Source: Streptomyces prunicolor NBRC 13075 (lineage in GTDB: Bacteria; Actinomycetota; Actinomycetes; Streptomycetales; Streptomycetaceae). Taken from it: a stretch of DNA of 64,000 nucleotides. The notes beneath the pieces are model-generated. The model was given only the letters and a program-made list of their open reading frames with translations, was not told where the DNA came from and ran no database searches. Every line of letters begins with the position of its first letter. Within the stretch, counting starts at the first letter, position 1. Below, one piece after another: positions 1 to 7,112 of this stretch. The position numbers and the translations under genes are program-made. Where the stretch lies: positions 87,150 through 151,149 of the forward strand of contig NZ_BARF01000094.1 in NCBI RefSeq assembly GCF_000367365.1. The letters are read 5' to 3'.

Positions 1-284
1 TCGGGTTTTTCCGCCAGCATCGGGAAATTCGTCTCGCCGTCTCCGTACGGGGGCCGGACCTGAATCGATCCGTGCCGAATGTCTCCGTGCGAGACATATC
101 CGGTGACGACACTGCCCTCCACGAATTGCGCCTCGCTCGAATAGACCACGAGATCGCACTCCGCTTCGGCCAGCGCTCTGCCGATCTGTTCGCCGGCCCG
201 GGGCACGTTCCCCACATGGGCGACGGGTTGCTGATAGGCGCGCGCAGGATCGGCGCTGCCCACGACCGCGATCAGTTTTCGCAT
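1..284 (-). CDS. SLOG-like nucleotide-binding protein, 3' end beyond window (partial)
   Basis: About 94 N-terminal codons are present and the rest lies before base 1. The protein opens with a hydrophobic strand and a small-residue turn (MRKLIAVVGSADPAR). A helix (AGEQIGRALAEAECDLVVY) and a second strand follow, which is the start of a Rossmann-like SLOG/LOG fold. In that family the fold binds nucleotides or nucleotide-derived signals. The start is ATG at 284 behind a strong purine-rich site (GGGAGGGAA). It is divergent from the TIR gene that follows and sits about 250 bases from it. SLOG and TIR domains often occur together in bacterial conflict systems (family knowledge), so a role in the same system is inferred. 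The assignment rests on a short fragment; another Rossmann-type protein is possible. Confidence 0.55.
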   Translation of the reverse strand, partial: MRKLIAVVGSADPARAYQQPVAHVGNVPRAGEQIGRALAEAECDLVVYSSEAQFVEGSVVTGYVSHGDIRHGSIQVRPPYGDGETNFPMLAEKP

Positions 285-536
285 GATTCCCTCCCCTGCT
301 TCCCTCCCCGGAAACTTCTCCAGAGTGCCAGATGAATCCGCGCTCTTTAAGTCTGTTTTGTGCCGAACGCTCCGAAAATGGGCGAGCCAAAGGCCTGTTC
401 GGGCCTGGATCAGTACGGACGCGCCAGTGCGGGCGCCGGTCCCGGGCCCGGCACCGATGCCTCTGAGACTCGCGGCCGCGGCACTGTGTGCGGGATGTGG
501 GGCGCGGACACATGGGGCTGCTGCCACACTCGTGCT

Positions 537-1454
537 GTGACAGTAGGCCGGACATATGTCTTCATCGGTTCCGCCCAGAAGGACCGTCAGCATCTCGCAG
601 CTCTTCGTCGACATCTGACCGGTCTGATCGAGGAGGGTCTGATCGAGGTATTCGACGTTGAGAGGATCATCCCCGGTGAGCCGAGAAAACAGGTACTGCT
701 GAGCCGGCTGGAGTCGGCGGACATCGTCGTCCTTCTCGTCTCAGCAGATTTCGTGAGCTCAGCTTCCTGCCGCGCGACCATTTTGGAGCCTGCCCTGGTC
801 AGGCACAATGCACGTCAGTGCGTCATCGTCCCGGTCAATCTCGGCCCGGTCGATCTCGGCGACGACAATCCACTCGGCAAACTCCAGCACATCCCAGCAG
901 ATCGCCCCATCGTCGACTGGCGATCCCCGTCCAGAGACAAGGCCTGGATGGCCGTGACAAGTCACCTGAGAGCCCGCGTGAAAGAGCATCAGCAGTCGCT
1001 GCCGTCGAGGAGTAACGTCTCTGCTCCTTCACCCCCGGACCAGGACCAGGACGCGATCGTCCTCGACCTCTCGGCGCGGCTCTCCGCGAGGAGGGCGGTC
1101 GACAGGCAGCGCCCCACAGGGAATGGCGGCGGGGACCGGTCGACGACTCACGGACCAACGGCTCACGGAAGCTGGGACGAGGTGAGGCGAGTGCTGGACA
1201 CCACCCGGTTCGACGGGACCGACTGGCGGACCTGGACCCTGAGTACATCGGCGCTGAGAGCAGAACTGGCACGCCCCCGCGCCCCTCACCCCCACACCCC
1301 GGACCGCGTGCACGCCCTCGTCGACGAGATCAGACGCATGCTCGACAGAGCCACCTCGCCGAACTCCCCATCCGCCACGGTCACTCAGGCTCAAACCGAA
1401 TGTGAGAGGTTGAGGAGCTGGCTGGCCGATCTTCTGGCCGCCGACAAGGGCTGA
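537..1454 (+). CDS. TIR-domain protein (TIR1) with helical C-terminal region
   Basis: Residues of about 4-140 form a TIR fold: an opening strand (TYVFIGSAQKDRQHL), the IIPGE loop, the strand ADIVVLLVSADFVSS and the strand CVIVPVNLGP. Bacterial TIR domains usually cleave or cyclise NAD+. Here the residue four after the conserved Cys, where catalytic TIRs carry Glu, appears to be Ile (SCRATILEPAL), with a Glu two positions later. Enzymatic activity is therefore doubtful and an adaptor or ligand-sensing role is possible. The C-terminal third looks helical (EVRRVLDTTRF, ECERLRSWLADLLAA). The start is uncertain: GTG 537 sits just before the fold, but in-frame ATGs at 495 and 360 exist and none has a clear ribosome site. 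It may act with the small downstream gene and with the TIR2-NACHT operon on the other strand. Confidence 0.75.
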   Translation: MTVGRTYVFIGSAQKDRQHLAALRRHLTGLIEEGLIEVFDVERIIPGEPRKQVLLSRLESADIVVLLVSADFVSSASCRATILEPALVRHNARQCVIVPVNLGPVDLGDDNPLGKLQHIPADRPIVDWRSPSRDKAWMAVTSHLRARVKEHQQSLPSRSNVSAPSPPDQDQDAIVLDLSARLSARRAVDRQRPTGNGGGDRSTTHGPTAHGSWDEVRRVLDTTRFDGTDWRTWTLSTSALRAELARPRAPHPHTPDRVHALVDEIRRMLDRATSPNSPSATVTQAQTECERLRSWLADLLAADKG

Positions 1455-1551
1455 GGTCCCGTCTCATGGCCGCCGCGGCATTCCAGGACGCTCGGCGGGC
1501 AGGCGCGTAAAAGCAATACAGCATCTGGATGAGCTGAGCCGACTCTCGTCG

Positions 1552-1842
1552 ATGCAATCCGCCCTTTTGCGACAGAAAGCCGAGTTCGAGACATCCCTGG
1601 GCAGGTACAACGACACAGTGATCCAACTTCTGTCCATGATGAACACCTCGGATAGAGCCGCACTCCGGTCGCTGAGCGAAGAGTTCATCGGTGCTGCGGA
1701 CGCATTCCTCACGTACGTGACATTGACACCGGCGCCAAGCACTCAGAAGCAAAGCAGGCGGCACACCAACACGTTGAAGGACCTGTGGCTGGAACTCCGC
1801 AAGTCCCTCGGTCAATTGAGTGACCTCCTGCGCGATGGATGA
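1552..1842 (+). CDS. Small helical protein, unknown function
   Basis: A 96-residue product that I do not recognise. It reads as almost entirely alpha-helical (QSALLRQKAEFETSLGRY, LWLELRKSLGQLSDLLRD). The reading frame is open back to about 1414, so translation could begin earlier at a CTG codon, but ATG 1552 is the first standard start. No convincing ribosome site precedes it. It follows TIR1 by about 100 bases on the same strand and converges on the NACHT gene, whose stop is 19 bases further on. Its helical character fits a small effector-associated or adaptor domain of the TIR/NACHT island, but that is inference from position only. Confidence 0.45.
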   Translation: MQSALLRQKAEFETSLGRYNDTVIQLLSMMNTSDRAALRSLSEEFIGAADAFLTYVTLTPAPSTQKQSRRHTNTLKDLWLELRKSLGQLSDLLRDG

Positions 1843-1860
1843 TCGTTTGTCTGCTCGTCA

Positions 1861-4572
1861 TCAGATCTCGCTGGGCCCCGCCGCGGGAACACGCCAGCGC
1901 GTTCCCGCGAATCGCGCCATGGCCGTCTCCAGGTCCGCCGGGACCGTAGAAGTGATCGACATCAGAGGCAGTACGGCATATCGGCCCGCACCCACTTTCA
2001 GGCTCCGATGAGGGGTGGAAACACCGGGGTGCAACGCGATCACTATTCCGTACCCCGAACCCGCCCAGCCCCGGAACGACATCTTGGACACCTCGACACG
2101 CGCTATGTCGCGCCAGGCGATCACGCCACTACGGCGGCCCACCGTGTAGGCCAGCCGGTCGTGAGTCAGCTGAAGATCGAGGAGCACGGCCCTTCTCAGA
2201 GATCCGACGAGTGTCACGACCACGCCCACTCCGACCCAGAACAGCACCCACCACAGGCCGGTTCTCCACTCTCCGTATGCCGCGAAGAGCACGAAGTGCA
2301 GGGGGGCGACCCAAGCGACGGTGTTCCAGTGCGCCAGCGTGATTCCACGCTGACGCCCCAGGACCCGGAAGCTGTGCCCGTCCTCGCGTACCTCCCAATT
2401 CGGCCGCTCCGCCAAGGGAGTTCTTTCGATGCCGGCGAAAAGCTCCCGGGTGGCGACCCGGTGTTTTCCCGGAGGCCATGGGCCGGCCGAGGAGAAGTCA
2501 CGCCGGCCGCCGGTGGACGGACCCGGCGCTGCCGGAGGGAGCGCCCCACCGCCCTGCCCGCGGCGTCCGGAGAAGTGCTCTTGAAGGCGTGCGTTGCGGA
2601 ACCGGTATGTCCCGCCGCCGCGTTGGAGTAGTCCGGCCTTGTGCGCGTCCCGGAGGAATTCCATCAGCGACCACGGAACTCTGCCGAGCACCGCCAGAGA
2701 CGTCTTCGCCAGCAGCCACCGGCTCCAGGGGCTGAACAGCACGAGCACCACGGCTGCTCCGGTCCAGCCGAGCAGTGCCCACACCACGCCGGTACCCGAC
2801 ACTTCCGGCGAAAGCCAGTCCATCGCCCCCTGCCCCACGCCGATGAGCGGGGCGACAGTGGCCAACGACAGCGCCAGGGCGCGGCGTTCGTCCCGAAGCA
2901 GTCGGTCGGGGCCGCTCGCGTCCTCGGTGTCCGACGGTGCGGAGATCACGGCGAGCACGAGCGGTGAGAGCAGCGTGGAGCACACTGTCATCACCATGAG
3001 CGGTGCCGTGTACGCAGTGGCCAGCGCCCACGCGGACAGCAGCGTCGTCGAGCCGATCACGATCGAGACGGCCTTCGCCGCTCTGCCCACGGAGACGGCT
3101 CGGCTCGCCGAGCGCAGCGCGGCGCCGACACGGAACGGGTTGGCGAGTCGCCGTGGCCGTCCGTCGAAGCGCCGGAACCAGAACCGTTGGAACGCCAGAA
3201 GCAGTCCAGTCAGGACCAGGCCGGTCGAGAAGGCGAGTTCCGTCCCGGGACGCGTGGACTCCGTCCCGGATCGGGTGCCGGCGAGGACCGTGCCCATGGC
3301 GCCGACGCCCCAAGCGATCACCGCGCACACCGCCGCGAGGACGAACGGCGTGACCGCGAGCACCACGGGGTTGCGGTACAACTGCCACCACGCGAAGTCG
3401 GTTTCGTGGCGTCTGGCCAGGTGAGTGGCCAGAAAGCCCAGATAGCGTCGGGCACGGCCGGTGTTCCATCGACCAGGGGCGTGCAGCCGGTCCGGACTGT
3501 GGGGCAGCGGGCTGAGGACGGCGGGCACGATGCCTTCCAGCAGGTGCTCCTCGATCGAGGCACGGTCGGGGAAACGTCCCGTGTCTGTCAGTTCCACGGG
3601 CTCGGTGTGCGACCGTGCGTACACCCGGCGGGCGAGCCAGAGCATCAGGGGGTTCGAGAGCGCGAGAGCGACCGGCTTCGGTGGGCTCTTCAGCAGTTCG
3701 TCGAGGACCGGTTGCCACCGTTCCAGGTGCGACCGTGGGATGGCGCCCGTCAGGTGGGTGAACGCGTCCCGGCCGGTGACGGGCATGGCTTCGACGACCG
3801 CTGTCGCGGGGAGGTCTCCCAGGTGGCTGGCCGCCTCTCGGTATGCGGCGGGACGCGAGGCGAGGATCAGCGGATCGCCGTCCCGCAACGCGTGGTGGAG
3901 AGCCTCTACGACGATGGCTCGACGGTGTGGGGGCAGTTCGTCCAGCCCGTCGAGCACGGGCAGGATCTTCCCTTCGGACACCAGACGTTCGGCCGGGTGA
4001 CGGCCGTCGATCCTCGGCAGGCCGGGGTGTTCCTCGGCGATCCTTGCCGCCAGCCAGGTGTGGAGGTGGTCGCGTTCGGCGTTCCATGTCTCCAGCGGGA
4101 GGATCACGGGCACCGGGCCTTCGCCGGCCTCCTTGATCCGCCGGGTGAGCAGGTCCAGCGTCAGAAGGACCGCGAGGGTCGTCTTCCCCGCACCGGACTC
4201 GCCCAGTACGACCAGGCGCTGTCGGGTGAGCGTCAGGAACGCCTCGGCCATGGTGCCGACATGATCGACGTCGCCTCCCCCGTCCCCGTATCCCGTGTAC
4301 GGATGGCCGGCGTCGGGCCAACTCGCCCGCCAACGGATCCTCATCGGCGCCGCATGGGCGATACCCCACGCGTTGGCTTCCGCGCGCCATTCCGAGAACA
4401 CGCTCAAGGCGAGCGTGTGGGCGGCCAGTTCCAGGGGATCAACGGGCTCGGGAGCCTGCTGGACGAACTTGAGGTGAAGCGGCCCGTTGAGCACCCCGAC
4501 CTGGATCAGGGTCCCGATCGTGCTGTCAGAGACGATGTTGTGGACAGGCGGAGAGGAACTCACTCGACTCAC
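1861..4572 (-). CDS. Membrane-embedded NACHT NTPase with N-terminal amyloid motif and C-terminal PH-like domain
   Basis: A protein of about 903 residues. Near residues 11-36 is a RHIM-like amyloid motif (IGTLIQVGVLNGPLHL). A STAND/NACHT NTPase follows, with Walker A GESGAGKTT near 124-132, Walker B ILPVLDGLDELP near 205 and the NPLML motif of NACHT ATPases. The NTPase ends in a winged-helix-like segment (YRFRNARLQEHF). Between and after these lie about seven hydrophobic segments. The last 110 residues look like a bacterial PH-type domain. NACHT proteins oligomerise when they sense infection and recruit an effector. Here the effector is most likely the TIR protein encoded just upstream, which bears a matching motif. 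GTG 4572 is preferred because GGAAGG lies 6 bases upstream; GTG 4605 is in frame but lacks such a site. No sensor repeats (TPR, WD40, LRR) are visible. Confidence 0.85.
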   Translation of the reverse strand: MSRVSSSPPVHNIVSDSTIGTLIQVGVLNGPLHLKFVQQAPEPVDPLELAAHTLALSVFSEWRAEANAWGIAHAAPMRIRWRASWPDAGHPYTGYGDGGGDVDHVGTMAEAFLTLTRQRLVVLGESGAGKTTLAVLLTLDLLTRRIKEAGEGPVPVILPLETWNAERDHLHTWLAARIAEEHPGLPRIDGRHPAERLVSEGKILPVLDGLDELPPHRRAIVVEALHHALRDGDPLILASRPAAYREAASHLGDLPATAVVEAMPVTGRDAFTHLTGAIPRSHLERWQPVLDELLKSPPKPVALALSNPLMLWLARRVYARSHTEPVELTDTGRFPDRASIEEHLLEGIVPAVLSPLPHSPDRLHAPGRWNTGRARRYLGFLATHLARRHETDFAWWQLYRNPVVLAVTPFVLAAVCAVIAWGVGAMGTVLAGTRSGTESTRPGTELAFSTGLVLTGLLLAFQRFWFRRFDGRPRRLANPFRVGAALRSASRAVSVGRAAKAVSIVIGSTTLLSAWALATAYTAPLMVMTVCSTLLSPLVLAVISAPSDTEDASGPDRLLRDERRALALSLATVAPLIGVGQGAMDWLSPEVSGTGVVWALLGWTGAAVVLVLFSPWSRWLLAKTSLAVLGRVPWSLMEFLRDAHKAGLLQRGGGTYRFRNARLQEHFSGRRGQGGGALPPAAPGPSTGGRRDFSSAGPWPPGKHRVATRELFAGIERTPLAERPNWEVREDGHSFRVLGRQRGITLAHWNTVAWVAPLHFVLFAAYGEWRTGLWWVLFWVGVGVVVTLVGSLRRAVLLDLQLTHDRLAYTVGRRSGVIAWRDIARVEVSKMSFRGWAGSGYGIVIALHPGVSTPHRSLKVGAGRYAVLPLMSITSTVPADLETAMARFAGTRWRVPAAGPSEI
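4465..4542 (-). other. RHIM-like amyloid signalling motif, NACHT side
   Basis: This segment encodes 26 residues near the NACHT N-terminus. The pattern of alternating hydrophobics and glycines around a central Q-V-G and N-G (IGTLIQVGVLNGPLHL) matches bacterial amyloid signalling sequences of the RHIM/PP-like class. Aligned without gaps to the TIR2 C-terminal motif it shares the I, G, QVG and NG positions. Such paired motifs template effector assembly on an activated NLR. Confidence 0.75.
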
Positions 4573-4614
4573 CCGTCCTTCCCGCCCCGCGCGGACCCGC
4601 GCCACGCCGACCGG

Positions 4615-5289
4615 TCACGGGGACTTCGGCGGATCGTCCGGCCCGTCGGCGGCGGGAGGCTGCGTGTAGTTGATGGTCATGCCGCCGTTGACCTCACCGA
4701 CCTGCCAGACCGGACCGTGCACCGTGCTTCCCGTGATGTGGTTGCCTGTCGCGGCTCCCTGGCCTCCGGGAGCACCGGTTCCGCTGTCCGTCGGACGCGA
4801 CGTCGGAGCGGCCCCTCGGTCGCGGGCGTCGCTCACGCCTTCGACCAGCTTCCGAAGTTGACGGGCCACCTCTCTCCACTGTTTGGGCGCCGCGGTCCTG
4901 TATTCCGTCAAAGACTTGTCGCTGGGCGTTCGTTGGAGTCTGCCGAGGAAGGAGTCCTTCGCCACGTCGAAGGGTGCGACATTCACCGGGAACAGTCGGC
5001 ATTCACCGGCTTTCCACCGTCGTTCCGCGATCGGAAGCTCGCTGTCCATGCAGAACTCGGAGGCGACGAAGTTCGGTGTGAGGAGCAGGACGATGATGTC
5101 GGCCCGTTCCATCTCATCGAAGAGAACGGGTTCCCAGTCGACGCCAGTCGGAATGTCCCGATCGTCGAAGACGTGGACACCGCTGCGTTCAAGATCCGCG
5201 ACGTGCTTCCGGAAAGTCTGCCGGTGCGCTTCATCCAGGCGTGCGTAGCTGAGAACTACACGGCAGGAGAGACTCGATGCGGCAGACAT
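4615..5289 (-). CDS. TIR-domain effector (TIR2) with C-terminal amyloid motif
   Basis: A 224-residue protein. The TIR domain spans roughly residues 8-150: strand VVLSYARLDE, the DIPTGVDW loop, strand ADIIVLLLTPNFVAS, and FCMDSELPIA with Glu four residues after Cys, as expected for a catalytic TIR NADase. A low-complexity linker follows, then the RHIM-like motif and a short Pro-rich tail. TIR enzymes of this type deplete or convert NAD+ when assembled into filaments. The start is ATG 5289 with GGGGAAG upstream. It is the first gene of a two-gene operon with the NACHT protein, whose start lies 42 bases beyond this stop. The inferred role is the death effector recruited by the activated NACHT through homotypic amyloid assembly. 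Confidence 0.85.
   Translation of the reverse strand: MSAASSLSCRVVLSYARLDEAHRQTFRKHVADLERSGVHVFDDRDIPTGVDWEPVLFDEMERADIIVLLLTPNFVASEFCMDSELPIAERRWKAGECRLFPVNVAPFDVAKDSFLGRLQRTPSDKSLTEYRTAAPKQWREVARQLRKLVEGVSDARDRGAAPTSRPTDSGTGAPGGQGAATGNHITGSTVHGPVWQVGEVNGGMTINYTQPPAADGPDDPPKSP
4666..4743 (-). other. RHIM-like amyloid signalling motif, TIR2 side
   Basis: This segment encodes residues 183-208 of TIR2, after a Gly/Pro/Thr-rich linker. Core: ITGSTVHGPVWQVGEVNGG. The spacing of G, Q-V-G and N-G equals that in the N-terminus of the neighbouring NACHT protein. Position is also typical: effector proteins carry the motif at one end and the partner NLR carries it at its N-terminus. Confidence 0.75.
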
Positions 5290-5462
5290 GGCTTCCCCGT
5301 GATCTCATGAGGCCGCACCCCGACACATCGCGCCCGATCCGGAGAGGCGTGCGACGCGGTCACCTGAGCGACCGCCGATTCGTAGAGTACGGGCGATGCG
5401 CGATGATCGCGTCCATTTCGCCGTAACTCCAGCCCGTCAGAACTGGCCCCCAGGATGGTCCG

Positions 5463-5834
5463 ATGTTCAATCGCCTGGAGATCAAGACGTTGCCACCAGG
5501 GTCCCGATGGGCTGCCCAGGTGCGGTTGTTGATCGATGGCAAAGATGTGGTGGCGGAGCCGGTCGGCGAGGGAGGCCGCGGCCCGTTCGTGGAAGAGGCA
5601 CTGCCCGCCAACAGTCGCAGCCCGCTGTGGGCGACCGCGGAGGGAAGACGCGTGGTGCTGGGGGAACCCGAGTGCACGGGTGGCTGCTGCGGCCACCTCT
5701 CGGTGTTCGTGCGGCGGCACGGGGACATCGTGGAGTGGTCCGACTGGCAGGTACCTGAAGGCGAGGCACAGCTTCCGGCATTTCACTTCGAGGCCAGGCA
5801 GTACGACGCCGAGGTGACCCGGGCTTCTGCTTGA
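5463..5834 (+). CDS. Conserved hypothetical protein, possibly truncated
   Basis: A 123-residue protein of a Streptomyces hypothetical family that I recognise by layout but cannot name. It has an N-terminal strand pair (LEIKTLPPGSRWAAQVRLLIDG), a Cys-rich turn (ECTGGCCGHLSVFVRRHGD) and a C-terminal strand segment. The three clustered cysteines may bind a metal or form a disulfide. Relatives I recall are longer, with a second half after the LPAFHFEARQYDAEV segment, so this copy may be shortened; it is followed directly by a decayed esterase gene. ATG 5463 has a modest AGGATGG site upstream. It has no evident partner in the window. Confidence 0.6.
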   Translation: MFNRLEIKTLPPGSRWAAQVRLLIDGKDVVAEPVGEGGRGPFVEEALPANSRSPLWATAEGRRVVLGEPECTGGCCGHLSVFVRRHGDIVEWSDWQVPEGEAQLPAFHFEARQYDAEVTRASA

Positions 5835-5847
5835 GCCGGCCTCTGGG

Positions 5848-6851
5848 ATGGTCGGTGTCGGCCGGGTGAGGGTGAACGGGCCGGGTCAAGCCGTCGTCAC
5901 CGCCGACCGCACCGCCTGCTCGCAGATCACCGCCCTCGTCAGCTGCAACTACCGACTCGGTGCCGAAGGCTCCGCCGCGATCGACGGCGCCCCGGCCGAT
6001 CGCGGTCTGCTCGACCAGGTGGCCGCGCTGGAGTGGGTGCGCGAGAACATCACCGAGTTCGGCGGCGACCCCGATCAGGTCACGGTCTTCGGCGAATCGG
6101 CCGGCGCCGGCTCGACAGCCGCGCTGCGTTGGTGTTCGCGGCGGCGTACGGCCTGTGCAGCGTGGAGTTCGTACCGCGCCCCCTGCTGAACCTCGCGGCG
6201 GGCGCCGGCCATGCCCTCGGCAGCCGGCCTGTTCCACAGGGCCATCGCCCAGAGCGTCGGAGCCCCTTTCCTCTCCCCGGAGTCGGCCGCGGACGTCTCC
6301 GCCGTCATCGCCGCCGGGCGCGGTCTACGCCCCACGGCGACCGACCTTTCCACGGTCGAGCCGAACGACCTCGCGCCGGCCGATGGGGCCAACTGGCCGA
6401 CCACCCCAGCCTGTTCGGCCCGGTCGTGGACGGCGACGTACTGCCCACCACCCCCTGGCAGGCCCTGGCCGACGGCGCGGGCCGCGACATCGAGCTGATC
6501 GCCGGCCACACGCGCGACGAGTACCAGTTGTTCCTGCCTCCGCGGCCGGGCGCGGTGGCCGAACAGGGAGCATCGCGCGCGCTTGCCGTCCACGGCCCCG
6601 ACCCGAACGCCGAGCCGGCCTACCGCTCCGCGTTCCCGAACACCTCCGCCGAACAGCTCTGGGCGCTGGTCCGCTCCGACCGGCTGTTCCGCATTCCCTC
6701 ACTCCGGCTGGCCGAGAGCCAGGCAAGGGGCGGCGGACGGGCCTACCTCCACGAACCGGCCTGGCCCGCACAAGGCGCCGCCTTCCCCGAGCAGGACTCG
6801 CGCCGGCTCTGGCAGGACCATGAATTCCCGCCCCTCCCGCTGAGGCACTGA
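5848..6851 (+). pseudogene. Carboxylesterase type B remnant
   Basis: Fragments of a carboxylesterase/para-nitrobenzyl esterase are spread over two frames. The first holds VSCNYRLGAEGS, DQVAALEWVRENI and the nucleophile elbow VFGESAGAGS. After it an apparent insertion of about 85 bases carries an in-frame stop at 6187-6189. The frame then resumes with SAAGLFHRAIAQSVGAP. Near 6390 the reading frame shifts by one and continues as PSLFGPVVDGDVLPTTPW to the C-terminus at 6851. The usual N-terminal 90 or so residues, including the oxyanion-hole HGG region, are absent. With N-terminal loss, a stop and a frameshift it cannot give a working enzyme. Confidence 0.8.
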
Positions 6852-6864
6852 GGCACTGAGGCAC
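6841..6864. repeat. 8-bp tandem repeat, three units
   Basis: The unit TGAGGCAC is repeated three times without interruption at the 3' end of the esterase remnant, followed by a degenerate fourth unit (TGAAACGC). It is a simple sequence repeat with no obvious function. Confidence 0.8.
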
Positions 6865-6931
6865 TGAAACGCGCTTGACCCTCATCACGACTTGTCGAGC
6901 CTTGATCGGCCCAAGGGTCTGCCGACTCCGA

Positions 6932-6945
6932 TTGAAACCGTTCAA
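6932..6945. promoter_or_regulatory. Distal LacI-type operator candidate
   Basis: TTGAAACCGTTCAA has 5-bp inverted arms (TTGAA/TTCAA). It fits the TGAA-N4-TTCA pattern shared with the site at 7074-7085 and lies about 170 bases upstream of the rhamnosidase start. LacI-family sugar regulators bind sites of this kind. Confidence 0.5.
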
Positions 6946-7073
6946 TGCCCTCGCATCCGCTTCGCCCGCCGACTCCGCCCGAAACAATCGTGAAGTAGCC
7001 GTGTAGCGAAAACACTTGCACACCGATTGACCCCGACCTCACCAGGCTCTACGTTACCCACGCCTCTCAAGTC

Positions 7074-7085
7074 TGAATCGATTCA
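7074..7085. promoter_or_regulatory. Proximal LacI-type operator candidate
   Basis: TGAATCGATTCA is a perfect 12-bp palindrome 27 bases before the rhamnosidase start codon. It has the same TGAA-N4-TTCA form as the distal site 142 bases upstream. Its position near the start suits repression in the absence of a rhamnose-derived inducer. The regulator is not encoded next to it. Confidence 0.55.
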
Positions 7086-7112
7086 TCCATTCCGTGCGAG
7101 TGAGGAGTCGTA

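Noticed and set aside
3187..5310. 707-residue plus-strand open frame opposite the NACHT and TIR2 genes
   Set aside because: It is a shadow of the TIR2-NACHT operon, with no domain and no ribosome site.
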